From assembly GCA_902796575.1 (NCBI GenBank), contig CADBPS010000014.1:1-34572 (forward strand): a stretch of 34,572 nucleotides of DNA. The letters run 5' to 3'. A program made the position numbers and the translations under genes. Under the pieces are notes generated by a model. The model searched no databases, was not told the DNA's origin, and saw nothing but the letters and a program-made list of their open reading frames with translations. Origin of the DNA: an uncultured Methanobrevibacter sp. (lineage in GTDB: Archaea > Methanobacteriota > Methanobacteria > Methanobacteriales > Methanobacteriaceae). Below, piece by piece: positions 26,041 to 34,572 of this stretch (within the stretch, counting starts at the first letter, position 1; the number at the start of each line of letters is the position of its first letter).

Positions 26041-26730
26041 TCACTCATCTTCAAGCAGCATTTGTATATGTGTTGTGTTTCCTCTTTCTGTAAATCCTAC
26101 TATTATTCTGCTTTCTCCAAGATATGCTACACTGAAATCTTCTTTTTCTTTGTATTTGTATCCTTTGAGTTTTGTGTAGGATTTGAAGGCTAATTTTTCA
26201 TACACATCAAAGTTTTTCTGAAATGTGTAGTAGGTGTCTCTGAATTTTTCAACACTGTTTATTTCAGGGACATTTCCCTTGTTTATTCCAACGAAAATAT
26301 CCAATCCCTCTTCATTGACAGCATAATATGCATCCAAATCTATAATTGATGTTGTTGTCATTGCAAGTGTGTGGCATGCATTGAAATCGGCCTGTATTAT
26401 TGCATTGGAGAATTCAGGAATTCCTGCATCTATTCCGGCCTGTTTCATTTCTTTTGCTGCTTTTATCAAATCATCTCCGAAGAGGTCTTCACTGTCCCAT
26501 GCCCACACCCATTGCTGGATGTCTTCACGGTAATATCCTATAACCTGTATAGGAAGTGTTATGTTATTGAATGTTATTGTTGCATTTTCCAAGTCCAGAC
26601 TGCCTTCTTCATTTCCTATTAGCTCAGACAGGTTTTCCTGTTTGTCAAGTGCCAAAGCACCATACTTTGATAAAACAGTTTTAAATGAATCTCCTTCATT
26701 TATTACAACTGCTTCTTCTGGAATTTTCAA
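26041..26730 (-). CDS. DUF6882-like protein
   Basis: The protein has the features I associate with DUF6882: an N-terminal helix with the segment GALALDKQENLSEL, then a strand ITLPIQVIGYY followed by QQWVWAWDSEDLF (the W-x-W-A-W signature), and a helical middle (LIKAAKEMKQAGIDAG). Function unknown. The frame opens with a GTG at 26739 abutting the dapL TAG, but AGGTG (26737-26741) is well placed, six bases away, for the TTG at 26730, so I take TTG as the start. It directly follows dapL, so coupled expression is certain in layout if not in function. Confidence 0.65.
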   Translation of the reverse strand: MKIPEEAVVINEGDSFKTVLSKYGALALDKQENLSELIGNEEGSLDLENATITFNNITLPIQVIGYYREDIQQWVWAWDSEDLFGDDLIKAAKEMKQAGIDAGIPEFSNAIIQADFNACHTLAMTTTSIIDLDAYYAVNEEGLDIFVGINKGNVPEINSVEKFRDTYYTFQKNFDVYEKLAFKSYTKLKGYKYKEKEDFSVAYLGESRIIVGFTERGNTTHIQMLLEDE

Positions 26731-26739
26731 ATTAAACAC

Positions 26740-27975
26740 CTAAAATTTTAATTTTGATATTCTATCCATGGCTTCTTTTGTATTTTCCAATGTATTGAAT
26801 GCAGTGAGTCTTAAGTATCCTTCACCACTAGGTCCAAATCCTGAACCTGGTGTTCCTATAACATTGGCTTCATTTAAAAGAATATCAAAGAAATCCCATG
26901 AATTCATATCGTTCGGAGTTTTTACCCATATGTATGGAGAACTTACTCCTCCGTATACTGTAAGTCCTATTTCCGTTAAACTGTCTCTGATAATTTTTGC
27001 ATTTTCCATATAATAATCGATAACTTCTTTGATTTGTGCCTGGCCTTCTTCGGAATATGTTGCCTCTGCCGCCTTTTGAACAGGATATGATACTCCATTG
27101 AATTTTGTTGTCTGTCTTCTGTTCCATAACGGATTGATTTCAATTTCATTTCCTTCACTGTCATATCCGATTAATTCTTTTGGAACAACGGTGTATGCGC
27201 AGCGGGTTCCTGTAAATCCTGCAGTTTTTGAGAAGCTCTTGAATTCAATAGCTACTTCACGTGCACCTTCAATTTCATAAATGGTATGTGGAACATCATC
27301 TTCACTGATAAATGCTTCATAAGCAGCATCAAATAAAATGATTGCTTTATTTTCTTTTGCATAGTCCACGAAAACTTTCAGCTGATCTTTTGTAAGTGTT
27401 GTTCCTGTCGGATTATTTGGATAGCATAAATATATAATATCAACATCTTCGTCTGGAAGTTCAGGGATAAAATTGTTTTCAGTATTGCATTTCAGGTATA
27501 CCAGATTTTCATACATTCCATCATCTTTCATTTTACCTGTTCTTCCGGCCATAACATTGGTATCTACATAAACGGTATAAACCGGATCGGTTACTGCAAT
27601 CTTATTGTCAAGACCGAAGATTTCCTGAATATTTCCTGTATCGCATTTTGCACCGTCGCTGATGAACACTTCACTTTTATCAAATTCTATGCCATATTTT
27701 TTGTAGTCATTTTCAATTATGGCTTCAGCCAGAAATCCGTAGCCCTGTTCGGGTCCGTATCCCATAAAAGTATCTGCACTACCCATTTCATCAACAGCAT
27801 CCTTAAATGCATTAATAACTGAAGGCACTAATGGCTTAGTAACATCACCAATTCCCATTTTAATAACATCTGCATCAGGATTTGCATTTATAAATTCAGA
27901 TTCTCTTCTAGCTACTTCAGTAAAAAGGTAACTGCTTTTCAGTTTAAGATAGTTTTCATTAATTTTAACAACCAT
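26740..27975 (-). CDS. dapL: LL-diaminopimelate aminotransferase
   Basis: DapL converts tetrahydrodipicolinate directly to LL-diaminopimelate for lysine synthesis. It is a class I PLP aminotransferase: CYPNNPTG near residue 185 (N187 contacts PLP), D216 in ILFDAAYE, and the Schiff-base lysine K250 in [13 protein letters not shown]. The N-terminal [20 protein letters not shown] and [10 protein letters not shown] are DapL-type. 411 residues is full length. A perfect GGAGGTT sits five bases before the ATG. It heads an operon with three further genes of unknown function. Methanobacteriales use this route (established). Confidence 0.95.
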   Translation of the reverse strand: MVVKINENYLKLKSSYLFTEVARRESEFINANPDADVIKMGIGDVTKPLVPSVINAFKDAVDEMGSADTFMGYGPEQGYGFLAEAIIENDYKKYGIEFDKSEVFISDGAKCDTGNIQEIFGLDNKIAVTDPVYTVYVDTNVMAGRTGKMKDDGMYENLVYLKCNTENNFIPELPDEDVDIIYLCYPNNPTGTTLTKDQLKVFVDYAKENKAIILFDAAYEAFISEDDVPHTIYEIEGAREVAIEFKSFSKTAGFTGTRCAYTVVPKELIGYDSEGNEIEINPLWNRRQTTKFNGVSYPVQKAAEATYSEEGQAQIKEVIDYYMENAKIIRDSLTEIGLTVYGGVSSPYIWVKTPNDMNSWDFFDILLNEANVIGTPGSGFGPSGEGYLRLTAFNTLENTKEAMDRISKLKF

Positions 27976-28280
27976 TATCTAACCTCCAAAATAATACTGT
28001 TGCTTTCTATATATCACCTTTAAAATATATAAATTATATTACTTCCTTTAATTTCAAGGATTTTCTTTTTTTTTAATATTTACTTATTTAATGTTTTGAT
28101 TTTCATGATTGAAGATTTCATGACATTAATTGGGATTATTATTAAGCATAACGAAGAATTATATTCTAAAAAATATTCAAACCGGTGAAATGGCACAAAT
28201 TAATTTCGAAAACATAAAAGTTTATAATTAATAATATTCATAATTATTAAGTGATAAAAAAATATTGAGATGTGGATTAT
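27976..28280. promoter_or_regulatory. divergent intergenic region, dapL and the pheS operon
   Basis: About 300 bp between two divergent operons. On the plus strand AGTTTATAATTAATA (about 28219-28233) is a likely TATA box, giving a start near 28250 for the membrane-protein/pheS operon. On the minus strand AT-rich sequence at about 28010-28035 probably holds the dapL promoter. I found no inverted repeat strong enough to call an operator. Confidence 0.4.
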
Positions 28281-30014
28281 ATGAATACTACAATATTATT
28301 GGTATGGGCTTGTATTGCTATTATTGGTATAATAGCTATTGTTATTGTAAGATCGTATTATGAAGACAAAGAATCTGAGGAAGTGAATTTTTCTAGTATT
28401 ACTTCGAAAAATCCATTTCAGGGTGTATTATCTGGGGAAAATAGGAATGAAAACAGAAGAGATCTTTATGAATCCAGAGACTTATCTTCTGATAGACTTT
28501 CATACGAAAGAGATGATTATTCTCGTTTGAATGATGAACCTATTCGTTATAATGAACCACAGTATGAAAGGGACTTTGAACCTCACTATGAGAGGGATTT
28601 TGAGCCTGCTGGAAGGGACTTTGAACCTCACTATGAGAGGGGTTTTGAACCGGTCAGAAATGAGTTTGAACCTGCCTATGATAGGGATTTTGAGCCTGTT
28701 GTAATAGAGCCTGAACCACAGCAAGAAGTGGAAGTTGTACAGCAGGAAATTCCTAGAGCTAATCCTTTGACTAATAATAGAAATATAACCTACTCTTCTC
28801 AAAATCAGGTACTTGTTAATTATGATGATGACAATGTTGAAAAGTTTCAGGAACCTATCACTGAAACCCAGAGAGACATGATGGACGGATCCAGAAGAAT
28901 GGATGAAACTAATAAAGTCACTTTTAGAAAAGCTTCAGAATCAAATCATGAACTTAAGGATTTATTCACAATTGATGAGTTAATTGAAGAATCAAAAAGA
29001 AAAGATGATGAAAGGGAACGTGAATCAAAAACAATAAATAAAAAAATTGATGACAATGATGATATCAAGGAAAGCATAAGAAGAAGAAAGGACTTCCTTG
29101 AGGATGCTTCAGTTGAAAACAGTGATAATGTTGCAGATATTGCAGATGCCATTAAATCCAGTGATGATGAAGAACCGCTATCCCAGTCAGTCGCTTCACA
29201 AAAAGAGGTCAATGAAGCAATTGAATCTGCAAGTAATGAAATCAGTCAGAATGAAGAGGATACCACTCAGGAAAGTTCAATAACTGAGGCTGTACTTAAT
29301 GCTAATGAATCACATGAGGATAAAGTTGAAACCGACAGAACTGTTCAGGAAACATTAACTCCTGTAGAAGAATTCACATCTCCTGCACTTAAAACTCCAA
29401 ACAAGGTTGAAAGTGATGGCGTAAGTGTATTATCCAGTAGGGATGACTATGAATTCGGTGCACCTGTCAGTTCCTCCAATCTTTTCAGAGATGAAAATGG
29501 CGAATTAAGCGATTTGGATTACAGAAAAGACTTGGCCAAATTCAGAAATTCAATCAAAAACTCAAGCATTGTTAAAGACATTCGTGAAAAGATAAATACC
29601 GAAGATGATTATGATCAGGTAAATAATGATTTCATACGCAATGTCAACACCTATGAGGAAGATACTTATGAGCCAATCATTAATGAAACTCATGTTGACT
29701 ATGTTGCTTCAAATGATGATGATTCCTTAAGACAGGAAAATACTCGAAAAGTATTTGACATGGTTAAAAATTCAGCTTCAGAACCTGAAGAAACTTCGGT
29801 TACAACGCTAAAAGAAATGCCTGAAAGATCCAATCTTAAAATAATGATAAACAACAATGAAGAAGTTCTCTGCAAAGGTGATGAAATCATCTACAACTAC
29901 GGCGGAGACACATATTCAAGTAAAGTCTACGGCATTAATGGAAGAGAAATTAGAGTAAAATACAGGGGAGAAGACATCATAATCAAGGAAAGTGATGTTA
30001 AAAAAATCTATTAA
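28281..30014 (+). CDS. single-span membrane protein with acidic linker, tandem repeats and C-terminal SH3-like domain
   Basis: About 577 residues. One N-terminal membrane helix (TTILLVWACIAIIGIIAIVIV) is followed by ~490 residues of low-complexity, acidic, presumably disordered sequence. Inside it are six tandem copies of a 7-8-residue unit of the type YERDFEP (codons at about 28560-28697). The last ~60 residues look folded and beta-rich (NNEEVLCKGDEIIYNYGGDT, then KVYGINGREIRVKYRGEDII), like an SH3-type barrel. The layout resembles the division protein ZipA, but without sequence similarity I can name. I use ATG 28281; GTG 28272 is the alternative. It is 21 bp upstream of pheS and surely cotranscribed. 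Function unknown. Confidence 0.82.
   Translation: MNTTILLVWACIAIIGIIAIVIVRSYYEDKESEEVNFSSITSKNPFQGVLSGENRNENRRDLYESRDLSSDRLSYERDDYSRLNDEPIRYNEPQYERDFEPHYERDFEPAGRDFEPHYERGFEPVRNEFEPAYDRDFEPVVIEPEPQQEVEVVQQEIPRANPLTNNRNITYSSQNQVLVNYDDDNVEKFQEPITETQRDMMDGSRRMDETNKVTFRKASESNHELKDLFTIDELIEESKRKDDERERESKTINKKIDDNDDIKESIRRRKDFLEDASVENSDNVADIADAIKSSDDEEPLSQSVASQKEVNEAIESASNEISQNEEDTTQESSITEAVLNANESHEDKVETDRTVQETLTPVEEFTSPALKTPNKVESDGVSVLSSRDDYEFGAPVSSSNLFRDENGELSDLDYRKDLAKFRNSIKNSSIVKDIREKINTEDDYDQVNNDFIRNVNTYEEDTYEPIINETHVDYVASNDDDSLRQENTRKVFDMVKNSASEPEETSVTTLKEMPERSNLKIMINNNEEVLCKGDEIIYNYGGDTYSSKVYGINGREIRVKYRGEDIIIKESDVKKIY
28560..28697 (+). repeat. in-frame tandem repeats encoding YERDFEP-like units
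   Basis: Six units of 7-8 codons follow each other: YERDFEP twice, then GRDFEP, YERGFEP, RNEFEP and YDRDFEP. The DNA copies are still alike (for example GAAAGGGACTTTGAACC against GAGAGGGATTTTGAGCC), so the expansion is fairly recent and copy number may vary between strains. Confidence 0.8.
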
Positions 30015-30035
30015 GCTAATAATGATGGTGTTTAA

Positions 30036-31580
30036 ATGAGTGAGGATATACAAAAAATCATTAACGAACTGCATATTTATGAAAAGAAATTTCTAAAAGA
30101 GTTAAGCTTAAATCCATCTGCTACTCCTGAAGAAATAGCTGAAAATACGGGAATGGATATTAAATCGGTTATGAGTGCTGCAGGTTCTCTTGCTGCAAAG
30201 GATATTATTGAAGTTGAAAAAAATGTAAATGAATATATCTCACTGACCGATATTGGAATCAAATATTCAGATGAAGGTTTTCCTGAACGTAGAATACTAA
30301 ATGTACTGAATGAGAAAAAACAGCTAAGTATGAAAAATCTGGCTGATGAATCAGGTATTGAGAAAAAAGAATCAAATATAGCTATCGGATGGGTAGTTCG
30401 TAAAAAATGGGCTAAAATCGATAAAGGTGTTCTTTTCCTAACTGATACAGGTAATGAATTTGAATCAAAGCAATGCGAGGATGAAAAACTGCTTGATTTG
30501 CTTAATGAAAAAGGTCAAATACTGAAAAACAATCTCAGTGATGATTTAGCCGTTGGATTTGAAAATCTTAACAAACGTAAAAATATTATTAATATAAAAA
30601 AAGACACATTACACTCATTTAAAATTTTGGATAAAGGACAGGCAATACTTGATGAAGGATTCACTATCCAGGAACAGGCTACACAGTTAACACACAAGCA
30701 GCTGAAAGACGGAGAATGGAAAAACCTTCAGTACCGTCCTTATGATATTCAGGCAGAAGCACCATTGTCATTTGCAGGTAAAAAACATCCTTTAAGAATA
30801 ATAATAGATGAAATACGGGAAATATTTTTAAACATGGGTTTTTCAGAGGACAATGGTGATATATTGGAGTCTGCTTTCTGGAATTTCGATTCACTGTTCC
30901 AGCCTCAGGACCATGCTGCCCGTGAAATGCAGGATACATTCTATGTTAAAAATCCTCTTACATGTGATTTGCCTGAAGGGGACATTGTCAAATTAACTGC
31001 CCAGACACATGAAACCGGAGGAGACACAGGTTCTACAGGATGGCTCTATCACTGGGATGAAGATGTGGCAAGGCAGAGTGTTTTAAGAACACACACAACT
31101 GGAATCTCAACCAAACACCTGTTTAATCATGAACCTCCAATAAAAATGTTTTCAGTTGGAAGAGTTTTCAGAAGAGAAACCTTTGATTATAAACATTTAC
31201 CTGAATTCCATCAGGTTGAAGGTCTCGTATGTGGTGAGGGAATCAGCTATCAGAATCTTTTAGGTACTTTAAAAGAATTCTACAAAAAATTAGGATTTGA
31301 AGTCAGATTCAGACCTGCATACTTCCCGTATACATATCTTTCTACAGAATGTGAAGTTTACCTTGAGGAAAAGGAAAGCTGGATTGAACTTGGAGGATCA
31401 GGAATGTTCAGACCTGAAGTCTTAAAACCCTTAGGCATTAACCAGCCTGCACTTGCATTCGGTTTAGGTATAGAAAGATTGGCTATGATTAGATATGATG
31501 TATCAGACATTAGAATGCTTTATAAAAGTGATATCAAATGGCTTCGTGAACTGCAGTTGGATGATGGAGTGAAATTATAA
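30036..31580 (+). CDS. pheS: phenylalanyl-tRNA synthetase alpha subunit
   Basis: PheS is the catalytic class II subunit of the (alpha-beta)2 enzyme that charges tRNA-Phe. Class II blocks are all here: the motif 2 region [26 protein letters not shown] and motif 3 [27 protein letters not shown] and [15 protein letters not shown] are phenylalanine-type signatures. The first ~200 residues are winged-helix tRNA- or DNA-binding-like domains typical of the archaeal/eukaryotic form (514 residues). A GATGGTG site precedes the ATG. pheT is not in this window. The exonuclease gene starts 1 bp after its stop. Confidence 0.96.
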   Translation: MSEDIQKIINELHIYEKKFLKELSLNPSATPEEIAENTGMDIKSVMSAAGSLAAKDIIEVEKNVNEYISLTDIGIKYSDEGFPERRILNVLNEKKQLSMKNLADESGIEKKESNIAIGWVVRKKWAKIDKGVLFLTDTGNEFESKQCEDEKLLDLLNEKGQILKNNLSDDLAVGFENLNKRKNIINIKKDTLHSFKILDKGQAILDEGFTIQEQATQLTHKQLKDGEWKNLQYRPYDIQAEAPLSFAGKKHPLRIIIDEIREIFLNMGFSEDNGDILESAFWNFDSLFQPQDHAAREMQDTFYVKNPLTCDLPEGDIVKLTAQTHETGGDTGSTGWLYHWDEDVARQSVLRTHTTGISTKHLFNHEPPIKMFSVGRVFRRETFDYKHLPEFHQVEGLVCGEGISYQNLLGTLKEFYKKLGFEVRFRPAYFPYTYLSTECEVYLEEKESWIELGGSGMFRPEVLKPLGINQPALAFGLGIERLAMIRYDVSDIRMLYKSDIKWLRELQLDDGVKL

Positions 31581-31581
31581 A

Positions 31582-32355
31582 ATGTCAGTAAAGTTAATTT
31601 CATGGAATGTAAATGGAATTAGAGCAGTTTCCAAAAAAGATGAATTTTGGGATTGGTTTGACAATACTGATGCAGATATTATTAATTTTCAGGAAGTTAG
31701 AGCCTCAAAAAAGGATATTCCAAAAAAATTAACAGCTATTGATAATTATGAAAAGTATTTCAACGAAGCTGAAAAGAAAGGATACAGTGGTGTTGGAACA
31801 TACTCAAAAATCAAAGCTGAAGATATAACAAAAGGACTGGGTATTGAAGAACTTGATAATGAAGGAAGGGTCTTAAAAATCAAATATCCTGATTTTATAT
31901 TGTACAATATATACTTTCCGAACAGCGGAACCAATGGAAAAAGGCTTGATTTCAAAGTTGATTTCTGCAATGCTCTTTTGGATGAACTGAAAAAGTTAAA
32001 ATCTGAAGGTGAAAACATAATTATCACTGGAGATTATAATATAGCTCACAATCCTATTGATGTGTACAATCCGAAAAATTGTGAAGGAAAATCAGGTTAT
32101 CTTCCTGAAGAACGTGCATGGCTAGATGAACTTGAAAAAGCAGGGTTTGTTGATACATTTCGATTATTTAATGAAAGTGGAGATAATTTCACCTGGTGGA
32201 GTTACAGAACTCGAGCCCGCGAAAGAAACGCCGGATGGAGACTTGACTATTTTTATGTAAACGAAGAGATTAAGGATAATGTTATCTCGGCTGAAATATT
32301 GGATGATGTTTATGGTTCCGACCATTGCCCTGTAACTTTGGAAATTGATTTCTAA
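31582..32355 (+). CDS. xth: exonuclease III/AP endonuclease, Mth212-like
   Basis: This 257-residue EEP-fold nuclease cuts DNA at abasic sites and trims 3' ends. Metal and catalytic residues are E38 (NFQEVR), D151 and N153 (GDYNIAH), D222 (RLDYFYV) and D247-H248 (GSDHCP). The methanogen relative Mth212 of Methanothermobacter also nicks directly at uracil, which replaces a uracil glycosylase there; the lysine I recall as important for uracil recognition, K125, is present here at the same number (RLDFK). So this protein may be a uridine endonuclease as well. It lies between pheS and a HAD gene, and near polB2. Confidence 0.93.
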   Translation: MSVKLISWNVNGIRAVSKKDEFWDWFDNTDADIINFQEVRASKKDIPKKLTAIDNYEKYFNEAEKKGYSGVGTYSKIKAEDITKGLGIEELDNEGRVLKIKYPDFILYNIYFPNSGTNGKRLDFKVDFCNALLDELKKLKSEGENIIITGDYNIAHNPIDVYNPKNCEGKSGYLPEERAWLDELEKAGFVDTFRLFNESGDNFTWWSYRTRARERNAGWRLDYFYVNEEIKDNVISAEILDDVYGSDHCPVTLEIDF

Positions 32356-32391
32356 AAATATAAATATTAATCAAGAATATATATTGTACTG

Positions 32392-33093
32392 ATGATTGGT
32401 AGAAATAATGATGACGATAGGGTTGTCTTTTTTGATGTAGATGATACTTTACTGGACACATCTACTTTTGCACAGACTGCAAGAAAAGCAGCTATTGGAT
32501 TGATGGTTGATAATGGACTTCCTTTAGATAAGGATGAGGCCTATGGTGTTTTAAAGACTATTATTAGAAAAAAAGGATCTAATTATGGCAAACACTTTAA
32601 TGTACTGACTCAGGTAGTACTGGGACGTGAAGATCCGATGCTTGTTGCTTTAGGCATGATTACCTATCACAACGTGAAAATGGCACTGCTCAAGCCCTTT
32701 GCAGAGACTATTGACTCTTTGATTTATCTGAAAAGTCAGGGATACCGTTTGGCAGTAATATCAAATGGTATTACAATTAAGCAATGGGAAAAACTGGTGA
32801 GACTTAACATTTACTCCTTTTTTGATGAAGTAATAACTTCTGAAGAAGTAGGTGCAAAAAAACCGGATAAAATTATATATGATGTTGCATTGAGAAAAAT
32901 GAAAGGTGTTCCTGATAAGTCCGTAATGATAGGAAACAAATTTAGGGAAGATGCTCTGGGTGCAGTCAATGCAGGTATGGGTGCAATATTGGTCAACTCA
33001 GATATAACTGAAGAAGACAGGGAATACATTAAAAAAGAACAGCTTGATATTACTATAGCTGAATCGATAGGGGATATAAACACTATTTTATAA
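32392..33093 (+). CDS. HAD-superfamily phosphatase
   Basis: The 233-residue protein has the four HAD motifs: VVFFDVDDTLLDTS (nucleophile D15 and acid D17), the serine in LAVISNGIT, the lysine in EEVGAKKPDKIIYDVAL, and the metal site VMIGNKFREDALGAVNAG. The helical cap between motifs I and II places it in subfamily I, in a group annotated as TIGR02253/CTE7-like. Substrate unknown; phosphoglycolate or sugar phosphates are usual guesses. The ATG follows a short gap after the exonuclease gene with a weak binding site. It converges with polB2, stops 1 bp apart. Confidence 0.9.
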   Translation: MIGRNNDDDRVVFFDVDDTLLDTSTFAQTARKAAIGLMVDNGLPLDKDEAYGVLKTIIRKKGSNYGKHFNVLTQVVLGREDPMLVALGMITYHNVKMALLKPFAETIDSLIYLKSQGYRLAVISNGITIKQWEKLVRLNIYSFFDEVITSEEVGAKKPDKIIYDVALRKMKGVPDKSVMIGNKFREDALGAVNAGMGAILVNSDITEEDREYIKKEQLDITIAESIGDINTIL

Positions 33094-33094
33094 T

Positions 33095-33778
33095 TTAAAA
33101 GAATGCGTCAAGACTCTGCTGTACTTCACCGACAGCCAGGTCCTGCAAATCTTTTTTTGTGTATCCGAATGTTTCCATAATACGTCCTATTGCAGGTATT
33201 ATCTGATTATTAATGTAGTATTCCTTATCATAGTCTATGCCTTCACTGTATTCATAGGGTACTGCCCTTTGGCTTATTGAACCTTTTCCCCTTTTGATAA
33301 TATACTGAACAATAGTCCCTCGGGTTACTTTAACACCGTGGTCCTCGATGATTTGTGCCGCAATAACGTGTGGTCCGACCTGTTTGTATTCGGATAATGG
33401 TTTGGTGATTTGGGTGTGAATGATAAGTTCCTTGTTATCAACTTTACCGCTTTTAATGCGTTTTAAAACTTTTTTAATTTCTCTAATAGCTTTATCTGAA
33501 TCTCCTTCTCTTAATATTGCCATCAGTACAGATTCCTGAGTTTTTTTAACAATAGGTGCCCAGTCTCTTCTAACCAGTTCCAGTCCTTTTGCTATAATTT
33601 CTCCGTTTTCAATAACTGCATATCTTTTTTTGCTGACGAAAAATCCTCGCCTGTAGAATCCCTCATATTCAAGCTCCATGCTTTCGGGCAAATTCGCATT
33701 AAGATCTTTTATGAACATCTGGGCCTGATGTTTGATTTCATATTCCCGTTCCTGTTGTTCTATACTTTCCCTAATCAT
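33095..33778 (-). CDS. polB2: small subunit of split family-B DNA polymerase (PolB2)
   Basis: This 227-residue protein equals only the C-terminal part of a family-B polymerase. It begins in the palm with [14 protein letters not shown] (the KKxY motif, K50-Y53), followed by [12 protein letters not shown] and the thumb segment [19 protein letters not shown]. The exonuclease domain and catalytic aspartates are absent, as expected for PolB2, which pairs with a separate PolB1. This split is known from Methanothermobacter (MTH1208 and MTH208) and is characteristic of the Methanobacteriales. It is not a truncation: it has its own start and a TATA box (ATATAAATA) at about 33812-33820. PolB1 lies outside this window. 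Confidence 0.93.
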   Translation of the reverse strand: MIRESIEQQEREYEIKHQAQMFIKDLNANLPESMELEYEGFYRRGFFVSKKRYAVIENGEIIAKGLELVRRDWAPIVKKTQESVLMAILREGDSDKAIREIKKVLKRIKSGKVDNKELIIHTQITKPLSEYKQVGPHVIAAQIIEDHGVKVTRGTIVQYIIKRGKGSISQRAVPYEYSEGIDYDKEYYINNQIIPAIGRIMETFGYTKKDLQDLAVGEVQQSLDAFF

Positions 33779-33811
33779 TATAATACCTATGTAGTAATTA
33801 TGTTAATTTAC

Positions 33812-33820
33812 TATTTATAT
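33812..33820 (-). promoter_or_regulatory. TATA box of polB2
   Basis: Read on the minus strand the run is AAAAATATAAATAG, a good archaeal TATA element. It predicts transcription starting near 33790, giving a leader of only ~10 nt before ATG 33778. Confidence 0.5.
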
Positions 33821-33954
33821 TTTTATGAGTTAGGACAATTTTATTTCCTTGTTTGATAAGTATTGCCTTGAATCATAATTAAATAGTCTTCAAATGCTCT
33901 TACAATTGATTTATATTTGTTTTTATACAGATCATTGTTTGAGGATTGATAATT

Positions 33955-34296
33955 ATGAAAACACAAGAATTGATAACAAGTTATGATGAAATAAATGATA
34001 CATTTGTAAGTAAGATAAAAAATAAAAATGGATTTTATGCAGATTTTGATATATCTGATGGTATAATTTTAGCTATTGATAAAAATAATTTGCCAACATC
34101 AATATTTGTTAATAATGCGTCTGATGTCTTTAATGTAGATAAAAATATATTCGATGATTCCGAAATTTTAATTTCCATTGAATGTGATGAAGCTGATATT
34201 GACTTTGAAATTTTTGTTGGTTGCAAGAGAATTTATTATGTAAAATCCAATAATGATTTTGAAATTCCTGTTTTCAGATGTATCATGCAAAATTAA
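33955..34296 (+). CDS. small DUF2283-like protein
   Basis: The 113-residue protein has a pattern like DUF2283: a YDEINDTFV strand, then FYADFDISDGIILAIDKNNL, where a D-x-D-x-S-D-G-I-I-L-x-I-D run is followed by a strand PTSIFVNNAS. The C-terminal half adds an acidic strand (ISIECDEADIDFEIFVG). Family members are small beta-rich proteins of unknown function, often near toxin-antitoxin or mobile genes. The frame extends to a TTG at 33946, but GAGGATTGAT before ATG 33955 makes the ATG the better start. A TATA-like TTTATATTTG lies at about 33910. Confidence 0.6.
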   Translation: MKTQELITSYDEINDTFVSKIKNKNGFYADFDISDGIILAIDKNNLPTSIFVNNASDVFNVDKNIFDDSEILISIECDEADIDFEIFVGCKRIYYVKSNNDFEIPVFRCIMQN

Positions 34297-34572
34297 ATAG
34301 TATTTACTATTTTTTTTAATTTTATATTTTTTTTTTAAACACTGATAATTTATTAATCTTATTATTTAAAAGATGTTTAGGTGCGAAAATCGATAAAAGA
34401 AGCATTCACCTTCCAGTTTCCACTGCTAGAAACTTAAGCAAAAATTGATTATTTGTTAACACTGTTATATTTTTATTTTAGAAAGTTTTTCAATGTCGTC
34501 AAGTTGGTGAATTTTGATTCATAATTTTTTCTCCTTTATTTTACGTTATTTTATGTTTATTATGTTGGTTGA
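34297..34572. other. AT-rich window end with possible gene remnant
   Basis: No gene is supported. On the minus strand AAAGGAG lies upstream of ATG 34522, but the frame stops after seven codons (MNQNSPT) at 34499; a neighbouring frame continues as DDIEKLSKIKI. It resembles the frameshifted start of a lost gene. Nothing else is visible. Confidence 0.35.

Noticed and set aside
33095-33778. Reading polB2 as a truncated polymerase pseudogene
   Set aside because: It has its own promoter and start and no frameshift, and the split polymerase is established in Methanobacteriales.
34370-34440. Possible structured RNA or tRNA near the right end
   Set aside because: No T-loop GTTCRA box, acceptor stem or anticodon arm can be drawn, and pairing across the segment is weak.
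1-34572. tRNA, rRNA and CRISPR arrays anywhere in the window
   Set aside because: Reading the intergenic regions on both strands showed no T-loop consensus, no conserved rRNA stretches and no regularly spaced repeats.

Overview
The window looks like chromosome of a low-GC methanogenic archaeon of the order Methanobacteriales, most likely a gut Methanobrevibacter or close relative. The evidence is AT-rich DNA with archaeal TATA boxes and GGAGG/GGTGAT ribosome binding sites, archaeal-type GluRS, PheS and PurA, a DUF2121 (Connectase) protein, LL-diaminopimelate aminotransferase, an Mth212-like exonuclease III and, most telling, the small PolB2 subunit of the split family-B DNA polymerase known from Methanothermobacter. 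No rRNA, tRNA, CRISPR array or intact mobile element was found.

Layout. 0.3-3.1 kb: a minus-strand operon of a tail-anchored TPR protein, an aldo/keto reductase with two Fe-S motifs and a methyltransferase. 3.25-5.4 kb: gltX and a small unknown partner. 5.4-8.0 kb: a minus-strand operon of a DNA glycosylase, hemB and a CitG-like protein. 8.0-9.1 kb: aroC, divergent from that operon over only 30 bp. 9.1-10.9 kb: Connectase and a metallo-beta-lactamase-fold protein. 11.2-13.3 kb: ADP-forming acyl-CoA synthetase with an operator-like palindrome at its predicted start site and a clear terminator. 13.4-14.1 kb: a DUF447 protein.

14.1-17.9 kb is accessory and decaying. It holds a fragment of a DUF4143-type AAA ATPase, a PAP2 phosphatase, a transglutaminase-like protein, a broken BRO-type antirepressor gene, and two diverged copies of a ~94-bp sequence flanking the last two. 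17.9-20.6 kb holds LarE-like and E1-like genes converging on fdhD, a set that suggests sulfur handling. 20.6-23.8 kb has a membrane acyltransferase, an FkbM methyltransferase and gene-poor DNA with possible relics. 23.8-28.0 kb: purA, then the dapL operon with three accessory proteins (DUF6882-like, DUF6891-like, unknown). 28.3-33.1 kb: a plus-strand operon of a ZipA-shaped membrane protein, pheS, an exonuclease III and a HAD phosphatase, converging on polB2. The right end has a DUF2283-like small protein.

Most of the window is core metabolism and information processing (tRNA charging, tetrapyrrole, chorismate, purine and lysine synthesis, DNA repair and replication). The points most worth following up are the LarE/E1/FdhD cluster, the Connectase operon, the dapL-linked DUF genes, the ZipA-shaped protein and the operator-like site before the acyl-CoA synthetase. 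Functions are inferred by reading motifs; no database search was run.
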